Assembly: GCA_027575805.1 (NCBI GenBank) | Contig: JANBPU010000001.1 | Span: 1 to 64,000 of the forward strand | Source: Mycoemilia scoparia | Lineage: Eukaryota > Kickxellomycota > Kickxellomycetes > Kickxellales > Kickxellaceae | Direction: 5' to 3' | Length of the DNA stretch: 64,000 nt | Part shown: piece after piece, positions 23,945 to 36,108 of the stretch | How positions within the stretch are numbered: position 1 is the first letter of the stretch | Layout of the letters: the number at the start of each line of letters is the position of its first letter | The notes under the pieces: model-generated | What the model saw: the letters and a program-made list of their open reading frames with translations, nothing else | Database searches by the model: none | What the model was told of the DNA's origin: nothing | Made by a program: the position numbers and the translations under genes

Positions 23945-24754
23945 ATTCGATTAGGTGTTGCTCAATTTCCTCTAAACACACACTCTTGACCATAGATGCT
24001 TTCAATTGCCTTTCCACAAGCACCTGTTCGCAAAATTATTGCCTTTTTTGGGTACCAATTTGTTCTCGGGGCTATTTAATAATATCTCTTAAATGCATTG
24101 CAAGCGTTGTCTGCACCTTTCCTATTAACCTCACAAAACTTTTGTACTTTGCTAATTCCCTCATCATATTACAGTTGTGTTTAGGGGCGCTTATTTGTTG
24201 TCTACAGCCTATGTAGTTTAAATACATTCATTTTTATATTATATTGCAACAACACCTTTGAAACTATGTGAAGCAAAGGGCTGGCTAGTTGTGCAGTACA
24301 CAAGTTTCAAAACATTGATGAAACATATTGTGCCAAGCAAAATGTACCTAAATGAACATGATTGTGTGTATCACAATTCAGAATCTCTCCTGATCTGCTG
24401 CACTTTGCGAGCTCCAAATCGCATATTTTTGTAATACATTCTCAATATTACCCAAAATTATCAATTCAAACATTAAAATTTTATATCATTTCTATTTTTC
24501 TAGTGGTATTAATGGAAAAAATATGGTACTGGGTGGCGATAATAATAGTAGTCATGATGGTGCTAAATCTAAGGAGAATATCAACTTTGAGCCACATCTC
24601 TTGGCTGATAGCTTAAAAGAAACAGTGATTAGTATAAAAATAAATGAAATTTATAGTGTATTTTACATTTGACTAGAGCTAGGCTATATTAGCCTCTTTT
24701 GGTGCTTCAAGAGTTTATAAATATGCGAACACAGTGCCAGGAGCGTTATTGCCT
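23945..24754. other. Convergent gap between RSP5 and the MRCK-like kinase
   Basis: AT-rich 3' flanks of both genes. No gene, MITE copy or RNA gene recognised. Confidence 0.5.
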
Positions 24755-27700
24755 TTATAAAAATTTGCGGAATCCCTTAAAGGGGGATTTTAACTTTTCA
24801 AGAGAGCTTTGTGAATCAACATGCATTCTTCCATGAGACAAAGGATTGGTGGTGGCTGTTGTCGGCGAAGGATGGGATGATGATTTTTCATGAAGCCTTG
24901 GCCTGGGTGTCGAGTTGACGCCATAATTTTGGCTTCTTGGACCATTCAGCCCACTACTGTGCCCCGAAGCATATGACGACTTTGCTGTCGGTTTCTGAGA
25001 TCTATGGTTTGTTATGTTTTGAGATGATACATTGGGAAGAGGTGGAAGTGGAACATCGGATCGTCCTGTGTGTCCTGGCTGATCTAGATCGGGTTTAGAA
25101 GAGTAGTCGCTTTTTGCTTGCCTAGGAGGTGCGTACTGGGTAGAGCTAGATCTTGTGGGGAAGGGTGGCTCATGTTCAACCATTACACCATCTATTTGTG
25201 AGGATAGTTCATCCACAGTAGACGATGAACTATATTGCCTCATTTGTGGATGGAAAGCTTGAAGTGATGCTTGTGACTCATTGGTAATGTAGCTTCTTGA
25301 TGACTGCAGTCTGTCATTCTCTTTCTGCACCCAGCTTAATTTGTTTTGCAGATGTTCAATGTGTTGCTGTAGATTCTGTATCTGCAGTTTGCACCTTTTG
25401 TGAGATTTCTGACTAATTGATCCACTTCTTGAGGCTGCACTGAGCCCAGTTTCGCTCTCAATTGATGCATTTCGTAGTTTGTTTTCCGTGTCTGATAACT
25501 TATTCACTGCTTCACGGAGCTTTATTTCCTTGATTTCAAGCCTCTTTTGGAGCATTTCATTTTCTGCTTCCAGACGAGATATCTCGGATTCGAGCCTATC
25601 AATCTCAAACTGCTGGCGAACATGTATTGTTGCTGCACCTCGCAGTGATCCATCGTCCGTGTCGTTATCAGGTTTAATATTTTCTGAATTCCCTGTGTCC
25701 TCTTTACTTTCACATGATTTCAGCCCTTTGGAAGACATGATTGATATATTTTGTTGGTCATTCATCTTTTCAAGTGCTTTTCTTGAGGCCCGGCGAAGCT
25801 TTCTAAGCTCATCGTCCCGCAATTCAATTGTATGACGTAGAGCATCTATCGTCTCTTCCCTCTTAGCTAGTGTTTCTCTAATGTTGTTTAGGTCAACTTG
25901 GACTTGCTTGCTTGCCTCTTGAGCAGTTGCTACCATGGTTTCAAGTGTTTCACGGCTCTTTGATTCGCGGCTGATCCATTCCATTAGTTCTGATATGCGG
26001 TTTTCGGCTTTTTCTCGGAGTTTCTCCTCTTTCTCGAGCTGGCTTTTTAGTTCGTTTATAATGGCGCTGTCGGATCCAAAGTCCTTTTCGGAATTTTCTT
26101 TCTGTATTTGACTTGACATTCGTTCACAAAGAGCAATAATGTCTGACTGTCGCTCTTGCAAGGAATATACTTCGTTTAGGCATCTTTCGAAAGCATCTCC
26201 AAGCCTAGAGCAGCGGTTGTGTATATCAGCTAGTCTGTCATTTTCCACTACATTAGAGAATCTTCTTTCGGCAGTGGATATACCATTAGATGTGCGTCTT
26301 TCTGCCTTGAGCACGCCAGAAGAACGGCGGTCAGGTGTTACAGAACTTATGTGTCGGCCACGATCTTGTGGTGAAGTAGGGCTAAGGATCTCTCCACGTG
26401 GTGAACTTGCTGGGTCTTCGACCAAAAGGGCTGTAATATTTTGCTTATTCTCACTGTCTGATTTCTCACAAAGATTTGGTGTCTTTCTACCCTTTTTTAA
26501 TTTATGAGAGGATACACTGGATAGCGAAGCATTGCTTTGGGACCGAACCAGCTGATTGACCGAGGCATCTAATCTCTCTAGATCTCGCTGATGGAGAGTC
26601 AGTTTGTTTCCAAAGGAGCCTACAAGCTTCGAAATCATGGATTCATGAGCCAAGCTGACTTTATTTATTAGTTCTCCTAATGATTTTTGGTGAGATTCTA
26701 AGCTGTCGTGAATGGTATTGATTACTATGTGCTCCATACTCTTCATTGATGAAGCTTCATGACTGATATTTCCAGAATAGTGTTCACCCAAGCCTGGTTC
26801 TGCACCTTCCCGTAAAGCATCATCTTCACTACTGCTTTGGTCTGCAGTGTATCCATGTTTATCGCTAAACGACTCTTGCTGCGAATTGTCGGTTTGAATT
26901 GATGCATCATGACATGTGTGTTTTTTTGGTTCTACGTCGTTCTCATCAGTTTGTGTTGTTGCTTCACTGGTCGCTATGTTTTTCCTATACAGCTCTTCCA
27001 TCATACCTTTCTTTTCCATTAACCATTCGCTTTCTGCAACCTTCCATGCCTGTATTAGTGCCTTATTCTCATTTTCAACCGATTGGAGCTTTTCTCTTAA
27101 CTCTTGTATTACAGGAGGATCCTCCTGAGGAGCCTTCTGATGAGTATCCAGATCTTGAGTTTTCGTTTTACGACTTTCATGAAAATGGTTCAGGACGTTT
27201 GGGTGGTATGAATACCCAACAAACGGAAGATTGTTGCCTTGGAAATCGCGGGTGTGAGCAGCCCGATTCAGGAGTGCTTGTAGTGGCTGGGATTCGAATT
27301 CGTTATCGTCATTGGTACTAAAGTATGATGTGTCCTCTGGAGACGAGATTTCGGGAATAAACGGCGGTGTTTCTATAAAAATAAATGAAACTAATGTTCG
27401 GCACAAGCAGAGTAAGAGTAAAAATACGTTGCAGCTATAAGGATAACCATACCAGAACGCAGATTTTCCCAATTTATACCTCGAAAAAAGGGATGCGACT
27501 TGATCTCATTGGAACCTTTTTTTCCTAATCTACGATCCTTATGAGTAAGCAGTCTATAGGGTAAAGAATGATCGTGGCTCAATACCAGTATAGAAAATAA
27601 TTGTGTGGAAAAAGTGGTGGTTATATAAGATAAAATAAGTCATACCTTTTCATGAGATCCTTTGCTTCGTCTGATATAGCAAGGCTGTCGTCAAAAGTAA

Positions 27701-29074
27701 GATGCTGACTAAATGCCATGACACGGGCATACGTTTCTGGAACTGTGTCGCTGTAAAATGGAGGATCCCCGTACAACATTTCATACATAACAACACCCAA
27801 AGACCACCAGTCACACTCGGCACCATAGCGCTTTCCTGCCCGACCCTCTCGTGCCTGAAGTACCTCGGGGGCAATATAGTCGCAGGTTCCTACTGGAATG
27901 TTTGCCCCACTCTAAATATTATGATATTCAACAATAAGATTAGCTTATAGTGTTGGTGTTGGTACCGGTCATGATCAAGGGTTTGTGTTGTGCTTACGCT
28001 ATCAGTGCCAATGATGTCAATTCGGATACACGATCCAAAATCTGCCAGTTTAATGTGACCTTGTGCATCTATCAAAAGGTTCTGTGGTTTAATGTCCCTA
28101 ATATTCGCATAATTGAAATACCAGCCAAGTTAATACTGAAATCTAACATTGGCAATAGAAGCTTTGAGTTATTATGGTGATCAATGCTACCTATGGACAT
28201 AGCCTAATTTGTGAAGATCCTCAATGGCAAGAACTATTTCTGCTACATAGTATTTCGTTGAGTTTTCATCTAATATTGCATTCTCGCTCCGGTCAAGCAT
28301 GCTAAAAAGGTCGCCGCCTGGAACATATTCCATGACCAAGTACAAGTTTTCCTTATCTTGGAATGCGCTATGGAGATTGGGAAACCATGGCGAATTTTTG
28401 CCCGCAATCATGACATCTCTTTCCTCAAGAAACGCAGCTTGCTATACCATTTTGATATTAAGATGGGTTATTTATGCAATGCCAGATATTTGACCCAAAA
28501 AGCAAAATCCACTTACATCACGCTGCCTAAGGAGCGAGGCCTTGTTCAGAGTTTTCATGGCAAACACTTCCCTGGTCTGGCGATCCCGGATTATGTCAAC
28601 CTATTTAACAAAAAACACAGCATTGTAGCATCTCATTGATACGTTTTGAAAATCCAGTAAAAGACCAGAGTGGCAATTTATACAAGCATGCATTCAGGAC
28701 TTACAATTCCAAACTGGCCCCGTGCTAATGGCTGCACAACCTCATAGTCACCCTTTGAAATGCGAAGCTGCTTTCCCTTTTCTATAACAGGTGTATCTTT
28801 GTAGAAAAACAAACCACCATTCTGGTTATTCGCACAGCCCCATGGAATAAGAACAAGTTTATAATGCAAGCGCATTTGCCTACTCACATCGTTTCATGAA
28901 TTCCTGCACATGGGTTGACTGCGATATCCCTGGCGTAGAAAATTCATCGTATATGGATATCAATGCATCCAAGAGCGTATTTACACAAAGGTTGCCTTCA
29001 TTGGCCAATGAGTCTATAGAGGTAATGGCCTCTGAGAGTTCTTGCCAGCGACTATGCGCTGTTGTTAAGGTCAT
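24755..29074 (-). CDS. MRCK/DMPK-class AGC serine/threonine kinase with long coiled-coil tail
   Basis: Eight exons (28888-29074, 28705-28796, 28517-28600, 28191-28441, 27998-28097, 27646-27911, 27453-27553, 24755-27372) encode 1232 residues. The N-terminal cap ([12 protein letters not shown]) precedes a kinase domain with [18 protein letters not shown] and [14 protein letters not shown]. The extension has [14 protein letters not shown] and [12 protein letters not shown], close to animal MRCK. About 800 residues of coiled coil and Ser-rich linker follow, ending GFRKFL. No C1, PH, CNH or CRIB domain is visible, unlike animal MRCK. Odd points: the glycine loop reads ARGQFG (first Gly is Ala), and the activation loop reads [10 protein letters not shown] where MRCK has Pro. 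Such kinases act on cortical actomyosin downstream of Cdc42/Rho. That role here is inference. Confidence 0.88.
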
Positions 29075-30064
29075 TTCAAAAGGTATGGCAATGTTGTAGT
29101 AAAGTTGGTAGATAGCTAGAGAGTAGAGTGTGGGCTGAGATGAGAGTACAAAAGAATAGGCGATGCAGGGTATATATTTGCTTTGAGCCTATGTGATGTC
29201 TAGAAAAGTAAACAGCTCATCATTCAAAAATAAACAAATGCGAGTTAACTACTACAGCCGCACAAGATATGTTTAACACAGCACCAAAGGCTGTGTTTGG
29301 TGATTTCGATTCACCAATCATTCTTTGGAGAACAGTGATAAATTCACTCTGCCGCAACACTGTTCACTCTATAGGAGAGAGCAGATCATACCAACCCTTT
29401 GATGGCGCTTAGCATAGAGCCGGGATAGGCGTGTGTGACGTGCGACTCATTGGGCACACGGCTCAAGCCCTTGCTCTTCCCCATTAAGGCTCTTTGGTGG
29501 AGTTTCTCGACAATAGAAAGGGATGAGTGGTATTGCAATAACCATTACGACTTCCTTTGGATTACGGTCTAGTCTGCACCATGTCCCTAAACACCATCCG
29601 CCATTAGGCGAGTGGGAATGGCATTGGACGTTGTTCTACAGAAAGCTTGAGCAAAGTCGGAGGCTTCATTTGTTGAAAAAGCAGAAGTGTTCAAAAGCTG
29701 TTTTGTTTGATCTTTTATGGGCATACATAAGATTCTGGGTCAAAGCACTCAAAGGCGGAGGAAGGCTTAATACAACCCTTTTTGGTAGTTGTCCAAGCTT
29801 ATTTATTGTTTTTTGGTGCACCCAGCATCCAGGATGATATCAAACTAGGTTCTGACAATTTTGGAAATTTTGTGACAACTAGTTAAAATAAAAGAAAAAC
29901 TATGTAGCTAAATTTGATGTAAACTATAAAGTAAATATTTGAGCTAGTGAACACTGCTACTAATACTATGTTCATTACGACACGCCTTATCTCTGCATTT
30001 GCTTGAAGGGGAGCAAAGACAAAGGCCAGCTTCATCAAGTAATTCCTATAGCGGCATTTTTATG
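29075..30064. other. Intergenic region upstream of the kinase
   Basis: Contains the kinase promoter and the GPI16 3' end. A 105-codon open frame on the plus strand (29523-29837) has no recognisable similarity and looks fortuitous. No repeat family copy seen. Confidence 0.5.
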
Positions 30065-32109
30065 TTATTCTTTTTTTGGGTCATTGCTTTTTGTGGGTGC
30101 TGGCTCCTTCACAGAAAAGTCGCGGGACAGGAGGTTAAACATTCTGCCAAAAAACAAGGCAATGGCTGTACATGTGAATGTTATGACATTGTATGGCATT
30201 GAAAAGTCGGGAGTTGGAAGGCTGGCCAAGAATGGTTCCGTATACACCCTCAATGTACATACATCGGTTTTCTTTTGACTATCACGTAGATATAAATGAC
30301 AACTGTCTGAGCTGGTTTTAAAATAACAGAGTTAGTATATGAATAAAATCTGGGTAAATAAATACCTGATATTTTTGTCAATTAGACAGCCGAGTGGAGT
30401 ATGAGTTTTGGGGATACTGGGGATGCTGATAATGGCGGGACTATGATGTGGTTGTTATAGTTTTGTTAGCAAAATTATTATTTATTGGATTTTGTACATG
30501 CCATGCTTAAAGCTCACCCAATATTAAAGCCACGGTTTGCGTCTGGCGGATGCTCGCTATACTTCAAGAATCCCTTGTCAAAATCGTACTGTACGCTGGT
30601 CCAAGAATTTGGTGGTAATGTGAGGCCGAATTCCAAGATGGCAGGGCGTCCACGAATCTTGGGCTGTTGGTATTGAAAATCATGGTAGTCAAGTTCCTTA
30701 ATGGCTCCGTTACCAAGGTGTGCTTGTATTTTGATGGTATGCGCATATACATGTAGGTACCACGGTATTAGGTCAAAATACGTGATGTTAAGGTGCATTG
30801 GCAAATTATTTGTGACAAGCGTTTCAATTCCGCCATTCTCACTTCCATGCCCAAGAACAAACCTATGAGCTGAAATCCAGGCGGAGTTATCGGTCTTTGC
30901 TTTAAATGGCTCCCATGATAACTGCAGATCCAAAACACTTTCATTCCTTAGATCGAAAGCCGCGGCTTTTAAAAATGAGCTGATTTCATGAACTTTGGGC
31001 TTTGCATGAGCTGACTCTAATTGGAGATTTAAGGTATCCGGATATATGATTTGGACTGAGCTACTTCGTGCTAGAGGACACGAATTCCGCACTTCCCTAT
31101 CAAATATATCCCGGAGGCTCCACTTCTTCCCATCCATTAAGCGACTGAGATCTAGGACTGCTGTGAGTGTTTGGGTATAGGAAAGCATAATTTCCTCGCA
31201 GCTAGGACTTTTACAGGTAGGTTTAAATGACAGACCCATGCTAAAGAAGTCAGAATCATAGAGCCTGTGCGGATTGAGCAGGGCGGCAATGCCAGCCTTT
31301 GTTTGACAAGGAAGCTGCTTTATCCAAGGCGTCAAGTTTTCGGTACACACATTCTCTCTGGGAAGCTGTCCAAGCAATGTAGTCGCATTATAAACACCGA
31401 AATATTGGCCTTGTGCCTGACTACCTTTAGGCAGTTTGAATGTCTGCCCAGGGACAACAGAGTTGGTATGATCGAGAAAATTCAATGATGCACAGAACAT
31501 ACCAGATAGTGCATTTGTAAGGCCTTTCCAGTTCCCGTAGACGCCCCTAAAACCACAATTTGGTGGCAGCATTATTATTCACATTCCTGGATTTATGCCG
31601 TATAGACAGTCTTCAAGTCATATTTAGGCTGACAAATGTATGCTTTACAACTATATTACCTTTCATTGCTGCCGACTTTTGCTAGAACCTGGGCACCGGA
31701 CCCAATTTCATTTATTGGGGGTGTATCCCAGTCCTCAAATCTCCATGTGCCCTGAGTGAATGATAGGATTAGTTCTTCTGTGTGATATCGCTGAACCATT
31801 TCACTGATCTGACGGGGGAACAAATCATAGTGCTGCACTATATATCCATTGTAAAAGAGCATAAGACTTATACTTGGTATGAAGCATGTCATTGGAGCTG
31901 CTCAGTATCGCCACAACTATGACTAGCAACTTACATGGTAGACTTTGGTTTTGCTCTATCTCTGTGTCAAACACAAAATGTGCTAGAAGCCTTCCATCCG
32001 GCAATGGTCTTAGAATTAGGTTTTCTTTGAAGGTTTCTTGAGAAGGCTCACGTCCGCCATATGCACCGACTAAGGAAAGACAGGCTAAATAAATTCCAGT
32101 AAGGCGCAT
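30065..32109 (-). CDS. GPI16: GPI transamidase subunit Gpi16/PIG-T
   Basis: Five exons (31935-32109, 31660-31837, 30518-31546, 30366-30440, 30065-30248) encode 546 residues. A signal peptide ([17 protein letters not shown]) is followed by the lumenal domain with [44 protein letters not shown], the PPDANRGF block and [17 protein letters not shown]. One transmembrane helix lies near the C-terminus, then a short basic cytosolic tail. This matches Gpi16/PIG-T, the subunit disulphide-linked to the catalytic Gpi8 in the ER complex that attaches GPI anchors. The last exon uses a TTGAG acceptor, weaker than the usual YAG. The start ATG at 32109 is chosen because the signal peptide follows directly. 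Confidence 0.93.
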
Positions 32110-32306
32110 TCTCAAACACCTTGCCTTTTTCCTAGTTTATAAACAAAAAGAAGAGAAGTTGTGCCTCAAGCCTGGCAAAGTCTAGGGCTCAGTACTAATA
32201 TTTTGGCATTGACCCATAACAAATGGCCATTTCACAACGCGAAATGGGTTGGTTAAATTATTTTTAGAGTTATCAAGAATGTTAGCAACTCGGTGATTAT
32301 CTGAAA
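32110..32306. promoter_or_regulatory. Putative bidirectional promoter
   Basis: Only 197 bp separate the start codons of GPI16 (minus) and the membrane-protein gene (plus). Both promoters must lie here or overlap. No clear TATA box is visible. Inference from gene spacing. Confidence 0.4.
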
Positions 32307-33189
32307 ATGGCTCGCAAGAACGCAAAGGACATAGGCAAAGTATCTGACGAGACACCCTTACACTCAAGTAAAGGCGACACAAACATTCCTCTTGAAGAGC
32401 GAGCAGCCGTTCTGACAGAAGAAGGTAGGCATGGGTTTTAGTCACCCTCGTTTAAGCCTGGCATGTTTTTGATCAACAAGTACTAATGAGACCAACAATA
32501 TATGTACGACCACACACATATATGATCTGCTGTAAAGAACAAAACGAAGTCATAAATCAGCTATATCTACAGAACGAGCGCGATATTTCTTTTTTTACAG
32601 TAAGTAGAATAAGAATAAGCACTATGATAGCTTGTAATGTCAGGTTATTGGAATTTGGCAAATATAACTACAATGATTCGGGGTTGATAGAAATTCCTCA
32701 ACGTTCCAGCATTTATCATACTTTTACTGTAAGTACTATTCAGAGATATTTCCAAGTATAATGTGCAGCCAAAACAAATGAATGCTTATCCAAGATGGTT
32801 TTGTAAATAGCCACATGTACTCGGCCTACTTGATTCTAATGTCACAGCTGAAAGGGACAGTGCCACATATCCCATTCGTTGGATCAGAACTTAAAACCAC
32901 ATATCCCTTAGTAGGCACGGAAATAGCCGTTCTATCAGTGCAACTCTCGCTGTATACGCTGGGGGATAGAATTCTTAACACCAATATAATAATAGCCTCT
33001 GTGGTACTTGCAGCCTTGGGCCTTTTGCATTCAATCAGCGCGCTTCCTCAAAGTATCCTGGAGTTTATGTGGTGGTTGCTCCCTGCTGTGGACGTATTAC
33101 TCACAACTTATGCAAAATGGACCATGAGTAATAGTCGGGAAGAGATCGTAAAACTAGCAAAAAAGAAATACGATGTAAAAAGCGCCTGA
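32307..33189 (+). CDS. Multi-pass membrane protein of unknown function
   Basis: Four exons (32307-32424, 32538-32599, 32691-32728, 32811-33189) join in frame to 198 residues. The hydrophilic N-terminus is followed by about three or four hydrophobic segments: FLNVPAFIILLLLHMYSAYL, a segment near IAVLSVQLSLYTL, IIIASVVLAALGLLHSI, and FMWWLLPAVDVLLTTYA. The C-terminus is basic (EEIVKLAKKKYDVKSA), which could be cytosolic. I do not recognise the family. The exon 2-4 boundaries were chosen because they alone keep the frame open, and the 38-nt third exon is the weakest call. Shares a short promoter region with GPI16, so an ER role is possible but only a guess. Confidence 0.65.
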
Positions 33190-33363
33190 TCTTCAAATAT
33201 TTTAGACATACATTTTGAAAATAGTGAAATAATTGGTGTTTTAACGAAACTTTTGGAAAATTTCCTATTATAAATACGAAAGGTGTACAATGCTTAGAAA
33301 AATCAGGAATTATAAATAGGCAAATGCTATAATAAGCTGCATATAGGCGAGTAAAGGCAATCA

Positions 33364-35781
33364 TCAGACAAGATCCAGCCTCCGACTCTTGCTTCTCTGG
33401 CTCTTTGGAGTCCTGGCCATAGATCGCTTTCTCTTGTTATGCCACTTCGGCGTTTTTGGCACAGTTAGCTTCTGGTCAGATGGCTTTATTATCGTTGGCT
33501 TGTATTTCATTATTGGCTCCGGCTTGTGCACAAGTGCTTGACGGAGAATCTTTAACTCTTCCAACTCACGCATCTATCAATATTGTCAGATTATCATTTA
33601 ATAAAGCATGTTTATAATACAATTCAAACGCATGCATTTTGTTTTTTGAGCGCAGTCCTATATTTACCTCGTCTTCTTTCTGGTGTCGCATAAGAATCTC
33701 TTGACGAATTCGCTCTCTTTCCATTCGCTCTTCCTCCCAGGCATGACGGTCTTCGCTCCTTAGCTCTGTATTCATAATAACCTCTTCGACCTGCGTCAGG
33801 GGATGATCTGAAGGATGAGGAACAAATGGCCGCTCCAACGATGCTGGAATATTTTGTGCTTTAAATCTAGCTCGTTCTCTTCTGCGTTCTTCTAGTTCTT
33901 CGATGCGTGCAATTAGCCTTTTACGATACTCTTCGCCCCGTAAGTCGGTTAATAGACTGAAAGGCGTGTGTTTTGTAGTTTTTCTCTTTTTAATAGGTAG
34001 CACGGGCTCAGGAGAAAATGAGGGCATCGGCTGAGCCTTAAAATTTCTCTTTTCCTCTTCCTCTTTACGTGCCTTATCTAACTCTTCGCGTAGTCGATCC
34101 AGTTTCCTTTGTACTACCGAATCAGTCTTGAAATTAAATGGTTTGACTTCAGTATGCGAATGTTGCTGCTGTGGAGCAAGCGGCTTGTCCTGAGCTTTAA
34201 TCTTTGAGGTTTTAAATGCAACGTTATGCAGGTCATCATTGGAATCCTGCTCAACAGTCTTGCGAATTCTCGACTTGTGTAGTTTGGGAGATTTGGGTAT
34301 TGTTAGAGATGGCTGCTTCTTTAGCTTGGTTTTCTGTTGATCCGATGTCTACAATAATAGGGTGCAAAATTCATTAATACCATGCTAAGATAGTGGCCGT
34401 TATCCTGAAGATGCCAAGATGCCTTTATAGCTACCTTTGTGGGGCGTGGGTTGCCTGTATTCTTTCCATTAGCTTCTTTTAGCTCGGTGGTGCCAAAGTT
34501 TCTAAAGTTCAAGTTAAGAGTCAGTTTAAAAACAATAATCAAACATCATCATTAACAAATCGGTGCTTACATCCGGCTCTTGATTCGTGTGTCTGTGGAA
34601 AAATTTGGGGCCACCGGTCTCGTGAGCTGTCGTGGCTTGGTTGGCTATAGAGAAAGTCATCTTGTTAAGTATGGTATAGGGATAATTGGCACTCTTTTTT
34701 GACTCTGAAACTTACCCTATTCGGAGATGCTGTTTTTGCGTGGTTTATATAGCTTTTAACTTTCTCTGCCAGAGAGCGTTTCTCCGCCACAGATCCTTCA
34801 GTGGCAGCATGCTCTTCAGCAGCCCGCACCAGAGCTCTAGTGCGAGTTGAGTGAAACCTGAATGGCTGTGGAACTGTTAAACTGCGAACTTTATGTCTTG
34901 GCTTTGATATTCTTCCAGAAATAGCGCTCTCAGAACTTATATGGTCATCTTTTTTAGTATTTTTGCGAGACATTGCTGACTCTGTAGGCCTGGCAAAGCT
35001 AAAATCTTTTGGAATAGTCAACATCTTTACCACCATGGCATTTTTCTTCCTTTCGTGGTGACCATTGTGAGTAACTAAATGTCCGCTAGTTGAACATTGG
35101 TTGCTTTGGCGTTTTGATGGAGGACTTGCCGAATCAAAGTTTTGAGAATCCCTTTTAATATTGAACGAAATTTCGGCAGTACTGGATACAGGAGAGCCAC
35201 TAATTTCTTTTTGATCTTCAAAAGACTCAGAATCCTCGCTTGATGCTTCGTCGGATGAATGGTCAGAGTTTTCTCTTTCCATATAAACACCTGAATCGCC
35301 AACATCCTCACTTGACTCATTATCAGATAGAAGCTCGCTGCTCAAGTCGTCTGGTTCTGTATGTCTTTGCAATCGTTTTGGTGCTGGTGTAGCTTTACGC
35401 TGTTCTAATAATTTATACGATGAAATTATCCATTGGTCAGTTTGTGTCTACATATGCAACCAAATTACCATTGAATGTAATTGTACTATCATTTTCCCAT
35501 CACCTACCAAACCATTTATCTGCGTCCTTTCCTGGAGTTTTAGGAAAATCAAAGTTATAGAATTTTGGCGCATCAAAATCCCAGTCGCTTTCTGAATCTT
35601 CAGACAACATAATATCGGAGCTGCTTTCAAAGCCTCCCTCTTGGTTTAAACTTTCAGAAGCCAAACCGTATTTTGCACTTCCTTTCGATTTAGTACTCAA
35701 TTTCTTTATTGAATGAGCGCTTATTCTAGGCCCATTCAAATTGCTAGGCCTATAGCTTGAGCTTGGACGCAGCTTTCCCAT
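33364..35781 (-). CDS. TPX2: TPX2-family spindle assembly factor
   Basis: Six exons (35508-35781, 34716-35404, 34571-34644, 34435-34501, 33668-34348, 33364-33573) encode 664 residues. Residues 68-77 read DFDAPKFYNF and 88-91 DKWF, the pattern of the Aurora-A binding segment of animal TPX2 (YSYDAP...FINF...SWF). The C-terminal part carries FKAQPMPSF, RFKAQNIP, a Glu/Arg-rich helix, and LVHKPEPIMKYK followed by SDQKLTVPKTPKW, the hallmark TPX2 C-terminal block. The middle is Ser/Asp-rich and low in complexity. In animals and plants TPX2 activates Aurora kinase and promotes microtubule nucleation after Ran-GTP release. That function is inferred here. All six exons join in frame. Confidence 0.88.
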
Positions 35782-36108
35782 TTAATAATAATAAAATGAT
35801 AAATATAAAGAACCAAAGCAAAACAGGTCAGAAAATTGGCAGCTTGTTTACTAACATATCATATTTCCTTAATGCAATGGCTGACGATGATTGGTTAACT
35901 ACGACAAAAGTAAATAATTCAGCCATGCATTAATTTTTTCGAATAGCGTTCAAATCCATCTTAATAACAAAAAGTTTCTGGGTGTATGGGCAGCATTTTA
36001 TTACTAGAAATGATTAGCACATTTATATTGGACTCTTATTGATTCACTTTTCATTTTTGTTTGTACCAATTGCATTTACAGCATTTATATTTACACTACC
36101 TTGAGAAC
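35782..36108. promoter_or_regulatory. Divergent promoter region, TPX2 / RCHY1-like
   Basis: 327 bp between opposite start codons, AT-rich. No repeat copy or clear motif identified. Confidence 0.35.

Noticed and set aside
29523..29837. 105-codon plus-strand open frame between the kinase and GPI16
   Set aside because: No recognisable similarity and no splice context; it is in the promoter side of the kinase.
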